The notes: generated from the sequence alone by a model not told the origin. A DNA stretch of 64,000 nt from Guadua angustifolia (GCA_036346375.1 CM070515.1:17010423-17074422), one strand, 5' to 3'; shown: positions 9,976 through 21,800, counted from the stretch's first letter. Program-made: numbers and translations.

Positions 9976-11665
9976 TCAGATGTCTGAGAAGAGGGTGAAT
10001 TGGGATTCTTTTCACAAAGTCTAACTAAAAAATTTAACCTTTGATTCCCAAGAATGGGGTGAATTAGTATTGTCTTCATAAAGACTAATTTAAAGTTTTA
10101 AACTTTATAAGCCTAACCTAAGCCCTTAGGGTTCTAGTGGGGTTTGGCAACCTAGTTCCAACCGTATACATTTCTAGTGTGCCAATAAATAAAATACAAC
10201 AATATAAGTGCCGAAACATAAAAGAGATAATGAACAAAACCATTTTTTACCGAGGTCTAGGAGATCTAGTGATCTCCTCTACTTCTTGCTGGAGAACTCT
10301 CGCAAAAGTCTAGCTCTGACTTGAGATTGCACAAGGACTCAAGTCATCTACTCATGATAGTGTTTCTCCACTCTGGATAGGTGTACTTCAAACCTTAACA
10401 AGCCTTCTAGTGCTTCCACATGCTCCTCCAAGGAAGGTCATTGACCCAAGCCTCCAAACCGTCTAGGAGGCACTGATCTCCAATAGTAATAAGCCTAAAG
10501 AGTTTACTTTAACCTATTATGATCAAGCAATTAAGAGTGATGCACAATTTATATCTAATCTACTCTCTCATGCATTCAAGATCTTCAATCCAAGCTTTTA
10601 AAGTGCCCTTGAGCTCCTTATTAACATGAAAACTAAAATGAAGTCCCAAGAGAGCTAAGTTGAAAGCACATATGGTTTATTTATAGCTCCCCTACTCAGA
10701 AATTAGCCAGTAGATACACACACATATCTTTGAGTTAGATCATCCGACCCACTCGGATTATCCAGCTTAAATGCTTTCAACGGTAAAAAAATATAACAAT
10801 TGTGCACACTTGGATCGTCTGACATCGTCGACACAACTTGGATTATTTGGTCTCCTGCAACTTTTCAAGAACATATTCTCTATGAAATTGATCTGAGTCA
10901 TGCTTCGACCCACTCGGATCGTCTGACTCTTGTGAAAATGATCTCAAATAAGTCTCTGTCAAATTGACCGACCCCATAATCTGATGTACTCGGATTATCC
11001 TAGTCCCTTTGAGCACTTCTCTTACAAGTTGATTCAATTTATAGTCTGAATCACTTAGAGGATTATCCGAGTTCCTTTGAGCATTTCTCTAAAAAGTCAA
11101 TCCAATTTATAGTTTGAATCACTCAGACCATCTAACTTTGATTGTACCTCAAAAGAAGTCATCTGTAAAATTGATCCGATCAATGTTCCAGATCACTCGG
11201 ATCATCCGACTCCCACTAAAATCCATTGGACATACTATCTACTGAATTGATCCAATTGATGATCTAACCATGTCAGATTATTCGATTCAACTCCGAATTT
11301 TCTGACAAATTCTGAAATTTCACATTCCAAAATTTGCATTCTCACTTGACTTCTTGACTTCTTTTGATTAGATATAAGCTACAGAGACCTAGTTTACTAA
11401 GCTTAAGCTATTAGCCTTGAACCTCTCTTAAGAGTATGGTTAAATCAAAAACAAAATCTATCACTAAAATGATCCAAACTTGAATCCTCGGATCATTTCT
11501 AGTTACAATCTTGATGTTTTTCCATCATATACACTTTTTGGAGATCTATGACTACAAAGAACTCAGTATACTAATATCAAGCACAGACTCATCTTAAAAT
11601 CTTGAAAAATAGTTAGTTTTGAGAAAACAAACATCATTAATCACTAAATACTTAATTATATGAAA
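9976..11665 (+). mobile_element. LTR-like remnant of a SIRE/Maximus-type Ty1/copia element
   Basis: It opens with GAGAAGAGGGTGAATTGGG, close to the LTR start seen intact at 62699 (AGAGGGGGTGAATAGGCG). It then has the same order of features: a paragraph about AATATAAGTGCCGAAAC, a short GAGATCTAGTGATCTCC palindrome, runs of CTTCCACATGCTCC type, and a cluster of near-palindromic TCGGATCATCCGA motifs at 10735-11230. About 1.7 kb with no coding sequence fits a solo or truncated LTR in plus orientation. Neither end is clean, so the boundaries are approximate. Confidence 0.55.
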
Positions 11666-12193
11666 TTAGAGGCCTAGACGCTTATACACCTCCCGCGGCT
11701 CCACCATCTCTGTCTCCTACAGTTCTGGTCGACCGCACAGCCCCATCTCCCGCTGGTAACTTCTCCTCCAACTCTCCATCCTGATCTGATTAATGTGATT
11801 GATTGGTAGCATGGATTTGCAATTGGTAGCATGAATTTGCAATTTGGTAGCATGGATTTGTAAACTGTTCTAGTAGTCTTGCTAGTATTGGGTTTCATAA
11901 AATCCAAGTCTGTGCTGATCTGGTTTGAGCTTTGCAAATAGTCCATGTGTAGTTAATTCCTTTAAACGAATACAATCTCGTAGCCAAGAACTTGTTTGAT
12001 AGATTAAATAATTGATCGTGAATGCATTCCAACTGATGATAAAGAATAAAAGAAAAATAATCATAAGAAACGTAGGTGCAGAGGGGGCATCCAAGAGGGC
12101 TAAGGCAGGCAGGGTTTAAACTTCTAGAATAAGGAAAGAGGACAAAAGAAGATGACAAGAAAAAAAAAAGGACAAAAGAAAAAGAAATTGCTA
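11666..12193. other. Intergenic DNA with a small tandem repeat
   Basis: Between about 11800 and 11865 the motif TTGGTAGCATGGATTTGCAA occurs three times with small changes. The rest has no recognisable content, although it may hold the promoter or 5' exon of the reading frame at 12194. Confidence 0.35.
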
Positions 12194-12603
12194 ATGGCGT
12201 TGGTGCGTGATTTTTCTAAGGTGCGTCGTTTCAGCAAAGACCCAGTTGGCTGCCTCGTCTTTGATCAACTGGAGGATTTGCTCGTGAGTACATGTGCTAG
12301 AAATGTTAAAATGCATGGGCTCTGCTTAAACAATAAGGTGAACTAGACTGTTATTCTAGTGGTCTGAAATATTGAACTTCTAATATCTTCCATTTTCAGT
12401 GTCGATTTTCTTGTGAGACCCAACTTATCTGTGCTGTGAATGAAAATCGAAAGACCTTTCCCATTGTAAGCGATCTTCATTATTGTTTTAGCCGCAGCAC
12501 AAGAATGTTAGGCCAGACTATTGAACAATATCTGGAAGGTGATGAACTGAAAATACGCTGGAGAGATGTACACAAAATGTGGTTGCATGATTTGTCCGGA
12601 TAG
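12194..12603 (+). CDS. Unrecognised two-exon small protein or gene fragment (97 aa)
   Basis: Exon 1 (12194-12283) runs from an ATG to a good 5' splice site (CTC/GTGAGTAC). Exon 2 (12400-12603) starts after CCATTTTCAG and ends in TAG. The phase is kept across the 116-bp intron and gives a 97-residue protein. Its peptides, such as KDPVGCLVFDQLEDLL and TIEQYLEGDELKIRWRDVHK, look like real globular protein. AATAAA signals follow at 12651 and 12818. I do not recognise the family. It could be a small gene, or the 3' end of a larger gene left as a fragment, because the frame stays open upstream of the ATG. Confidence 0.4.
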
Positions 12604-12650
12604 AGAATACTTTGCTCGTTGGTTTCACTGCGTTGGATCTCTTTGTATGC

Positions 12651-12823
12651 AATAAAAATGGACCTATTCCACTGTTGTACCTTGTGTACATTACTACATT
12701 GTATAGAGGTGGACTAATGTCTGATACATAATGCCTGTCGATTTTGTTATTGCCCTGCTTGCGCTCTCTGCTTTTCTCGTGGTGTATTGCAGTTGCATTG
12801 CGTACAAGATTATGCCTAATAAA
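12651..12823 (+). terminator. Candidate polyadenylation signals after the 12194 reading frame
   Basis: AATAAA occurs at 12651-12656 and again at 12818-12823 in T-rich surroundings, 48 and 215 bp after the stop codon at 12603. Position and context fit plant near-upstream elements, but the motif is common by chance in AT-rich DNA. Confidence 0.3.
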
Positions 12824-13935
12824 GCAGCTCTTACGTTTTTAACTTTCTAAGTGCAAAATATCGCTAACCCTTTGTTCGTGTCACCTAATTGACCTAAGAA
12901 AAATACCATTCTAGTGGGCTATGTACACTATTTTGGTTCATAGCTTTGTAAAATTAGATCGTTTCGTCAATATTTCTGCAAAAAGAATAAAAAAGTAACC
13001 ATATATCTGCTCAATCAACATACAAACATACCTTCTGAACCCTCGGCTAAAGCAGTTAGTTAGCAAAAAAAAAGATCGGCAAACGGTCTCTTATTAAAAA
13101 CTACAACCATCATCTGTAGCTACTTTTCAGCCAGAAAACTAAAGAGAAGCTTTAACAAAAGTAGACCCTCTCAAATAAGACCTTAATAACTCTTGGAGCA
13201 TATAATTTGTACACTGTCTTTGTCCAAACTACCATTGAAGATCCTCTATTGTTCATGAGGGATACATCTTAGTTACAGAAAAAAAATACATATAGTAATT
13301 TCATACAAAACCATAAAATATGGATGCAATCTCCACCAAAATAAGATCCTCTTATATCTCTATTGGGATACTATCTATGATTTATAATTCTATATCATAT
13401 TAAATGATTTATGTTGTTGTTTTACGAACATGTATCTTTATCTTTATTAATATAGAAATACAAGTTAGTGGTTGTCGTCTGTCTTCTCTTTGTTCTTTAA
13501 AAAAGTAATGTACTACTATATAAGCCGTGGGATAAAAAGTAAACTAACCACATCTCCCTTTCTACCTATACCTGCTCCTTTTGGCTAAGTCATTGTCCAC
13601 TTCTATTTCAATATAGCATTCTAAGGAGTGCAATTTTATATTTTTTTTAAACATATGGTACAATTTAGTTATTTAGTTAACAACGTATTTCCATTGAATA
13701 TATGGACACTTAACTGCATATTATATATCTTTGATGTACCACGAGACTGAATAAGAGAAAAATCTATCATCCACCGCTGACGAAGTATCCCGAGACGAAA
13801 CGCCTACTCCGAAATCCAAATCGGGGCAACCGGGCAACCATTCGCCGGTATTTCAACACCTCCAACTCCCCGCGAGAACCCTTCGCTAGCACGCATTCCT
13901 CCGTACTCCCATCTTGAACGGGGAAAAGACCTACG
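12824..13935. other. AT-rich intergenic DNA and DAHP synthase promoter region
   Basis: No gene seen. TATATAAG at about 13517 is a possible TATA box but lies about 400 bp before the DAHP synthase frame. The sharp rise in GC content at about 13770 probably marks the transcribed 5' region of that gene. Confidence 0.35.
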
Positions 13936-16900
13936 GTGTCGTTTCCCCAAAATGCCCCTCGCGCCATCCCCGCGCTGCCCAACCCCTCCTCCCTCGCCGG
14001 CGCACGCCCTCCCCGCCGCGGCGGGCTCCTCCGCGTCCGCGCGGTGCGCGCAGCGCCGCGGCCGCCGAGCCAGTGGGCGCTGGGGAGCTGGCAGGGGCGC
14101 CCGGCGCTGCAGCAGCCGGAGTACCCGGACAAAGCCGAGCTGGATGAGGTGCTGCGGACGGTGGAGGCGTTTCCGCCGATCGTCTTCGCCGGAGAGGCGC
14201 GCACCCTGGAAGAGCGGCTCGCGGAGGCTGCCGTCGGGCGGGCGTTCCTCCTCCAGGGCGGTGACTGCGCCGAGAGCTTCAAGGAGTTCAACGCGAACAA
14301 CATCCGGGACACCTTCCGTGTACTCCTCCAGATGTCCGTCGTGCTCATGTTCGGCGGTCAGATGCCTATCATCAAGGTATAAAAACGCCACCCCCCCCCA
14401 CCCCCCCCACCCACCCCACAACAACCCCCCGCCGCCATTTGAAGTTAGTTGTTTTTTTCCCAATTTTTTTCGAAGAACTTTTGAGTTCACATGTTTTCTT
14501 GGTTAATTGCAATTATACGTTACATACTGTTTGTCGCTTCAGTGTTATCAGGAGGCTGTTTTCGTTGTTTTTATGTTCTGTTCCTCAGGCTAGTGTGCCA
14601 CAGTTGCTTCGTGTTTTGGTTAAGTTCACTAGAGTTGTTTCTGCTCTCTTTGTCATGGAAAACTGAGAGTAGCATCTATTGAGTCTGATGTTTTGAATTC
14701 TTGTACTCATGTTGTATTTTGGTTTTAATATTGAATTGTTTGATGCTGTGGTAGGTTTTGTGGGAAGTCCATAGAACTGCATCGTATAATCAGGCTGTGC
14801 CGATCAATTTGCACTTCACAGTTGACTCAGAATGAATTTATTGCTTGTTGGATACAGTTAGATGAACATGTTGAATACATGTTTTTTATTTGGTTTATGA
14901 ATGAATCATTTCTAGGTGTGCTGTTGTGCTTGTTCTCTATTTACAGCGCATATTAATTACAGAAACCTATGCTCTGATCATGATACTTTTTTTGGGGAAC
15001 TATTTGCACTTTGTTTTCCAATCCCACGTCAATTTTTTTGCTAGATATTCTTTGTTCCTGCAAATGGAAGTAGTCTGTAACTTTATCGTGGATTGGTATT
15101 TTTTTTTTTCACCTGTTACTGTGTTGTTTGTTTTATTGTGGGTATTGAGTGTATTTCTAATTCACATCACACAAAATTGTGTTACAGTGTTATATGGAAT
15201 GTGTAGGTAGGAAGAATGGCAGGTCAGTTTGCAAAACCAAGGTCGGATGGCTTTGAGGAGCGGGATGGAGTGAAGTTGCCAAGCTACAGAGGGGACAATA
15301 TTAATGGGGACACATTTGATGAGAAGTCAAGAATGCCAGATCCACACCGCATGATCAGGGCATACTCACAATCTGCAGCAACACTGAATTTGCTTCGGGC
15401 GTTTGCTACTGGAGGTTATGCTGCAATGCAGAGGGTAACACAGTGGAACCTTGACTTCACAGAGCATAGTGAACAGGGCGATAGGTGGTTTACCTTGAAC
15501 TTTTTACTGCTTCCAACTCTCCAATGCTTGCTTCGCAAACTGATTAATTCATGCAAATATGTATTTTATCTTTCAGTTAGTTTGGTAATCTTAGTGATTG
15601 ACTACTTGTCGACATAAAAAATTAAAGCATTTTCTTAAGCTGGATATCTCATAATTTGCATAAAGTCACATCCATATGCTCAGCACTGTAAAGTAATCTA
15701 ATTTGCAATTCATGGTTGACTTGTGTACAATGTTGAATAGGTACATGGAGTTGGCTCATCGAGTTGACGAGGCTTTGGGCTTCATGGCAGCTGCTGGGCT
15801 CACTTTAGATCACCCTATAATGAAAACTACAGAATTCTGGACATCACATGAGTGCCTTCTTCTTCCCTATGAACAGGCTCTTACTCGTGAGGATTCCACC
15901 TCTGGCCTCTATTATGACTGTTCTGCACACTTCCTCTGGGTTGGAGAGCGTACTCGCCAGCTTGATGGTGCCCATGTGGAGTTCCTCCGAGGCATTGCCA
16001 ACCCCCTGGGTATCAAGGTAAAATATGAATTCAAACACTTGTCATGACTCATGATTTAAACCAAGGTTAAACTCTTCCATCTGAAGAGTGCAAGTAATTC
16101 ACACTTTCTCTAAAAGGAATTCGATCTTTCTCATCTAATTTAACACAGGTCAGTGACAAAATGGATCCAAAAGAACTTGTGAAGTTGATTGATATCTTGA
16201 ATCCCAAAAACAGGCCAGGGAGAATAACTATCATCACAAGAATGGGACCTGAAAACATGAGAGTGAAGCTCCCTCACCTCATACGAGCTGTTCGTGGTGC
16301 TGGCCAGGTAGTAACATGGGTTACTGACCCGATGCATGGGAACACGATGAAGGCCCCATGTGGCCTCAAGACTCGTTCCTTTGACAGAATTTTGGTAATT
16401 CTCTTTTCGCTCACAGCCCTGCTTTTACTATGTGCTCGTTCCTATTACTTCTAGCTGAGTAGTGGGCAGTCCTCTTTTTGAGAAACCAGGCCTAACCGCC
16501 TATCTAGTGAAAAGTTGTGGCAAGGGAACGTTTCATGAATGGGCCTAACAGTACAATATATTTGATGTAACATAGCTTTGGCCAAACTATTGTTCTGGTT
16601 TCTAGAGAAAATGATACAAAATTAGTGGTAAAAGTTTCCCATTCAGATGTCAATAACCATCCATGCAATTGAAACAAAATGCACGTGAAAGTGATTGACA
16701 AAGAACCATCGTCCTAATCTATAGCTCTTTCATGGATCTTTGGATCTTCCTTGAATATTCCAGCCCATTTTCACTATAATTGGTTGATTATAGTAGTTTG
16801 GTTCGTTTAATTTTCTGTTTGACAATCCCTATCAGTTAGCAGCCATAGTGTAGGATAAAAGTTGAGCTTTCACTGCAATGACTTGGTCCTTGGAAGAAGT

Positions 16901-17295
16901 ACTAGACAAGTTTAACTTCTATGCATTTGACGTCAAAATAGGCGGTGAGTGGATCAACTAAGACGAATATTCTATCATGTTTTTGAAACCAGGCTGAGGT
17001 GCGTGCATTCTTTGATGTTCACGAACAAGAAGGGAGCCACCCAGGGGGAGTGCACCTGGAGATGACTGGACAAAATGTGACAGAGTGCATCGGTGGGTCG
17101 CGTACGGTGACATTGGATGACCTGGGCTCTCGTTACCACACGCACTGCGACCCAAGGCTCAACGCCTCTCAGTCACTGGAGCTAGCGTTCATCGTCGCCG
17201 AGCGGCTTAGAAAAAGGAGGATCGCCTCATGGCCCTTGAACATGAGTAACCAGCCGGGCACCATTCCATCCATGGACTCTAAAGGGTCACCGTAA
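13936..17295 (+). CDS. Class II 3-deoxy-D-arabino-heptulosonate-7-phosphate (DAHP) synthase, plastid type
   Basis: It condenses phosphoenolpyruvate and erythrose-4-phosphate to DAHP, the first shikimate-pathway step, in plastids. Exons: 13936-14376, 15207-15484, 15741-16017, 16149-16394 and 16993-17295. All introns are GT-AG and phases agree, giving about 514 codons. The family's metal-ligand motifs are present: Cys in GGDCAESF (exon 1), His in DPMHGNT (exon 4), Glu in GGVHLEMTGQ and Asp in HTHCDPRLNASQS (exon 5). The PEP/E4P-binding stretches KLPSYRGDNINGD and FWTSHECLLLPYEQ are intact. The N-terminal region is an Arg/Ala/Pro-rich putative transit peptide. The start is unresolved: an in-frame TGA lies at 13915, the first possible codon I use is GTG 13936, and the only nearby ATG (13952) is in another frame. 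Confidence 0.88.
14377..15206 (+). other. DAHP synthase intron 1
   Basis: An 830-bp GT-AG intron, T-rich, with a C-rich run at 14391-14430 directly after the donor site. Nothing else recognised in it. Confidence 0.7.
16395..16992 (+). other. DAHP synthase intron 4
   Basis: A 598-bp GT-AG intron between the HGNT-coding exon and the final exon. No inserted element recognised. Confidence 0.7.
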
Positions 17296-17301
17296 ACTGT
17301 G

Positions 17302-17469
17302 ATAAGAAAATATCATGAACCTGCTGTCCAATTTTCCTGTAGCTGCTCTGTTAAATTTCGCGTTATATACTGAAAAACAATACATACATGAAAATATCAT
17401 GAACCTGCTGTCCAATTTTCCTGTAGCTGCGCTGTTAAATTTCTCGTTATGTACTGAAAAACAAGACAT
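17302..17469 (+). repeat. Tandem duplication in the DAHP synthase 3' UTR, 84-bp unit
   Basis: GAAAATATCATGAACCTGCTG begins near 17306 and again 84 bp later. The two copies differ at only a few positions (for example CTCTG/CGCTG and CGCGTT/CTCGTT). It lies immediately after the stop codon, ahead of AATAAA at 17495. Confidence 0.85.
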
Positions 17470-17494
17470 ACTTTTTGTTGTTTCTTGCCATATA

Positions 17495-17500
17495 AATAAA
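17495..17500 (+). terminator. Candidate polyadenylation signal of DAHP synthase
   Basis: AATAAA within TATAAATAAACAATG, 200 bp after the stop codon and downstream of the duplicated 3' UTR segment. Confidence 0.4.
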
Positions 17501-18006
17501 CAATGCAAGTTCACCTTATCTAGTTGTTCCACTTAACAATTTCCCCGGTTGGTGTAATATTATATCCAAGTTTCCTATACACGACTTTGTGATCACCAAA
17601 TACTTGAAAGGTATTAATCTCAAAAAAAAAAAAAAAAAAAAAACTTGAAAACAAAACAGAGGCAGAAACTTGAAGACAAAACAGAGGCAATTGTTGAAAT
17701 CTGAATGCAAAATACTCCCTGTTATGCTTGAATGCTTCAAGGGTAATGTCATTCTTCCATCTTCCGTGCATTCACCACCCATCACTCCATCAGAGAGGCT
17801 TTAACGAGGTTGCAATTGATTATCACCTTCAGCCAATGCATACAAGGATAATTAGTATATGTAATAACAATGGTCAGTATTTGCTGGATTGTTGAACTTG
17901 GTTGAATCTTGATTCTAAAAAAACTTGTTTTAATCTTGTACGAATATATTTGTTCATGGCACTAGCACTAGGCCTTGTACGCCTCACAGAGTCGCACCAT
18001 CTCCGA
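17501..18006. other. Intergenic DNA with a poly-A run
   Basis: An uninterrupted A run of about 22 bases lies at 17622-17643, followed by two copies of ACTTGAA(A/G)ACAAAACAGAGG. It may be the tail of a small retroposed element, but no body was recognised upstream. Confidence 0.35.
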
Positions 18007-18233
18007 TTGGATTTTTTTTTAGAACAATACAGTTTTTAAATAAAATTACATAAAAAATACGTAAAAAATAATTACATAAATATAAATATACGTCTGTCAC
18101 CAATTCATTTGATGATCGGAGCTTTGTCGCCAAATGAATTGACGACAGAGACATATTTATATAATTATTTTTTGACGCATTTTTTTCTGTAATTTTATTT
18201 TTAAACTGTATTATTTAATAGAAAATCTCTCCC
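18007..18233. mobile_element. Palindromic MITE, arms about 110 bp
   Basis: The left half (ATACAGTTTTTAAATAAAAT and onward to CAATTCATTTGATGA) is the inverse of the right half (from CCAAATGAATTGACGACAGA to ATTTTATTTTTAAACTGTAT), with a small loop near 18120-18125. Near-complete self-complementarity and AT-richness are typical of MITEs. It has no coding capacity. Confidence 0.75.
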
Positions 18234-18342
18234 ATTGCCGGGTGCCCGGGTGTCTGAATTCTAAACGGCTAAACCCCACGTCCTCACACCCAAATCCCCA
18301 GAAGGCCACAAGGCCCACAACATGATGAGTAAATATCCTGTG

Positions 18343-18706
18343 CAATCACCCCTCTCGGTGAAACTATCGTGCAACTGAACTAAAAAAAGTTTCAAAAAAT
18401 TCTGAAAAAAATCATGGATGTACATCTCAACTTACCCCACCTACATATAAAATTTCATGATCAAATTCATCCTATCCTAACGGGTACAAAAAAGACAAAT
18501 TTCGCATGAACAGTGATTTTTTACTGTTCATCACTATTCATTTTTGCTGCTTGTTTTTTTTGTACCCGTTAGGATAGGATGAATTTGATCATGAAATTTT
18601 ATATGTAGGTGGGGTAAGTTGAGATGTACATCCATGATTTTTTTCAGAATTTTTTGAAACTTTTTTTAGTTCAGTTGCACGGTGGTTTCACGGAGGGGGG
18701 TTGCAC
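18343..18706. mobile_element. Long near-perfect inverted repeat (hairpin MITE) upstream of the methyltransferase gene
   Basis: The left arm at about 18371-18493 and the right arm at about 18557-18680 are exact reverse complements as far as I can read (about 122 bp each), sharing CAACTGAACTAAAAAAAGTT, CATGGATGTACATCTC and CTATCCTAACGGGTACAAAA. They flank a short loop containing its own stem (GAACAGTGA...TTACTGTTC). The outer edges (TGCAATCACCCCTC and GAGGGGGGTTGCA) remain similar with mismatches. RNA reading through it would fold into a long duplex. It ends about 100 bp before the likely methyltransferase start codon. Confidence 0.85.
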
Positions 18707-18804
18707 CGGATATGTTGCCCAACATGATAGCCTCCAGGACACCCGTCTCGCTCCACCACCTCATCGTCGCCGGCGGCCAGAGGAGGCGATGCATCGGAGG
18801 CCAC

Positions 18805-21800
18805 ATGAGGCGCGGGCGCTCGCAGGTGCAGCGCCGACACTTCACGCAGGCGCTCGAAGGTCTCTGGGGGCACAGTCCCCACCCTCCACCCGCCGCCGCT
18901 GTTGCCCGAAGCGAGGCCAACCTGTCGTGGCAGCCGCCAGCCCTCGAGAACCCTGCCTTCGAGGACTACTACAAGGTGCGACTACTTGCTTCAACCATAG
19001 GTTACGCGCAGCATCCGTTCTAATCCTTTTTGGTGCGATTCGAAGTGAATCGGATTGTCGTTTGGGGCCGATTCGGTGTTGAAACGCGAGCTATTTTTTA
19101 TGTGACAATTGCGAATGTATTTTTATCACGAATTCACGATGACCTATGTACAAACTGTATCATTGCTCTGTGATTCTACTATGCGCTACCTGTAGGTGAC
19201 TTTAAGAGAACTGCATAGTTGCATACAAAAGGAGTATGTGAATTCTGTCGTTCCGAGGAATTCTATTGAAATGTTGGTCTGTGTGTGGTGCTTGTTTATG
19301 CCTTGCAGGAGCAAGGAATCGTTCGCGACGAGGAGTGGGATGCCTTCATGAGTGTGCTTCGGAAACCATTACCGGCGACGTTTAGGATCAATGCTAGGTG
19401 ATGCTGGTTGTTCTGAAATGTGACACACTTACTGGTTACCACTTTGGCATTCCTTCGGTTATATCATTCGTTTGGTTTGACTAAATGCACATCGTTGACA
19501 AAAATATCACTTGTTTGATATGCAGTTGGTTTTGATCCCCTGTTTTGCTCCTCCTCCTCCTCCTCCTGTTTTCTCATTGCTAAAATTGAATACAGTGGTT
19601 GTCAAATACTGGTTGCCCCATGATTTGTATGTCTTGTCGACCTGCCATCCACGTGCAAGGGGTATTAGATATTTTGTTCACAAGCTGTGCTCTATAACAT
19701 TCCAATAAGAGGTCTGCAATTCTGATTTGTGAACCATTTACAGATACTAATGTGTGCAAGCTGTCACATTAATTGCCACTTATTTTAAAACTCATGCAGT
19801 TTTTGGGCAAAAAATTCCCATCTATTCATTATGTTTGTTACCGTTACCATGTGAAGTGTCTCTAAGAAATGTAATGAACAAACTATACAGTTAGAGGCTT
19901 ACATCAAAAGATTTGTTTACTAGGCAATGTCATGCTATTTGACAGACTATTGTTACTTCTGTGTATTTGTTACAGTAGCAGATAAACTCATTTGCTTGAT
20001 CACTGTTGGTGATTCTTCCTGAGTAAGCTGAAGTTTTCCCTTCCTTTTCAGCTGCCAATTTTTTAAAGATATTTGCTCAAAATTAGAAAATGACTTCAGG
20101 AGATCTTGGGAGAGTGAGGTTGCCTCTTGCTTGATGTATACACTTAATGTTAGTCCTTGACAGTTTCTTATGTATTTTTTTTTTTAAAAAAACTCTTTGC
20201 AAAGGTTACTGATGAGTATGGAGAACATGCTATCAGGCCCTTGCCTTGGTATCCAGGCAATCTTGCATGGCATTTGAACTTCTCCCGAAAGCAACTGAGG
20301 AAAAATCAGGCACTTGAGAGGTAATCAAATCTAGCATGATGTTTATTTTATAAGAATCTTGCCAATGACATGTAATTTGTCTAATCATCCGCCTGCATGT
20401 GGTAATCAAAGTTCTGCATGCACCAAATATATCTTTTTAAAATTTGCAACATTTTGCCTGAAAGGATAGTTAGAAGCAAAATATTGTGGCAAACATCCCA
20501 GATGATATCCAAAATGCTGTATATGTTTGCAACACTCATATATTAAATCTTGTGTAATTCAATGCTCTCTTAGCTTTGCTTTAAAATTATTATACCATTC
20601 ATGGGTAGCAACATCAGTCATATATTTCATGTGGACCTTTCAACTCCTATTTCAGGAAATTTCTTAGGAGTTTTGAGAGTGCTAATTGAAAGCAATTTTA
20701 CAGAGTAAATGCAAATATCCAAATTAAGCAGCACGTTAGCCACCCTTTATGTGTTAAAAAATAAGGCTGCTTACTGAATTGTGGAAGTTAGGGAAGGGCT
20801 TAGTTGCATCACTTGACATTATCAATACATTGTTCTATCCCAACTTATTTTACATTTCCCCCTTTTTCCATAAGATGCTTTCACTTTCAAATCATTGCTA
20901 TACTTAATGATTAGTTTCTATTGCCACCTTGAGGTACTCTTGATTAAGCTACTCTTTTGATTCAACCCTTTGTGCATTCCAGTTTTCATGAGTTTTTAAA
21001 GCATGAGAGTGAAGTTGGTAATATAACTAGACAAGAGGCTGTTAGTATGGTGGGCATCTCTTACCGATTTACTTGTGAATTATTTTTATCTCGGATATCT
21101 TGTATTTTAATATCTTAGCTAACTTACATTAAGCCTTGCTTTTTTCAATAATTGAAATAATTTCTGCAGGTGCCACCATTGTTTCTGAATGTACAACCTG
21201 ATCACCGTATTCTTGACAGTATGTTAGTGTGTTACTCTTGTCTATTATCTAAAACATATGTTAGTGTGTTACTCTTGTCTATTATCTTAAACATCCTGTG
21301 CACGCATAGAAATTGACTCTGTCAAACTATCACCAGATGTTATGGCGCCTGGATTTGATTGGAAGACCTAAAAAAAGAAAAACACTCCTCTAACACAGCC
21401 TCACATTTTTTTAATCTTACACAGTGTGTGCTGCTCCAGGCTCCAAAACTTTCCAGTTGCTTGAGATGATTTACCATCCAAAAGAGATAGGGACACTTCC
21501 AAAAGCACTGGTACATTTCACCATCTGTTACATATAGCACTACAACTAATGTTCTTATAACCCCTACTGGTTTGCAGAGAAGAAACTTAGTTACATTATT
21601 TGCTAGTAACTAGTTTTTTACATGTAGCTAGTACAACTGTTGTTATAACTCCCACAGATTTTCAGAAATGAAAACTGTAGTCATATATGTTCTCTTCCTT
21701 TGCGGGACTGTGGTTAGGTCATAGCTAACGATGTCAATGTGCAAAGATGCGACCTCCTTATCCACAATACAAAGAGAATGTGCACTGCCAACCTGATAGT

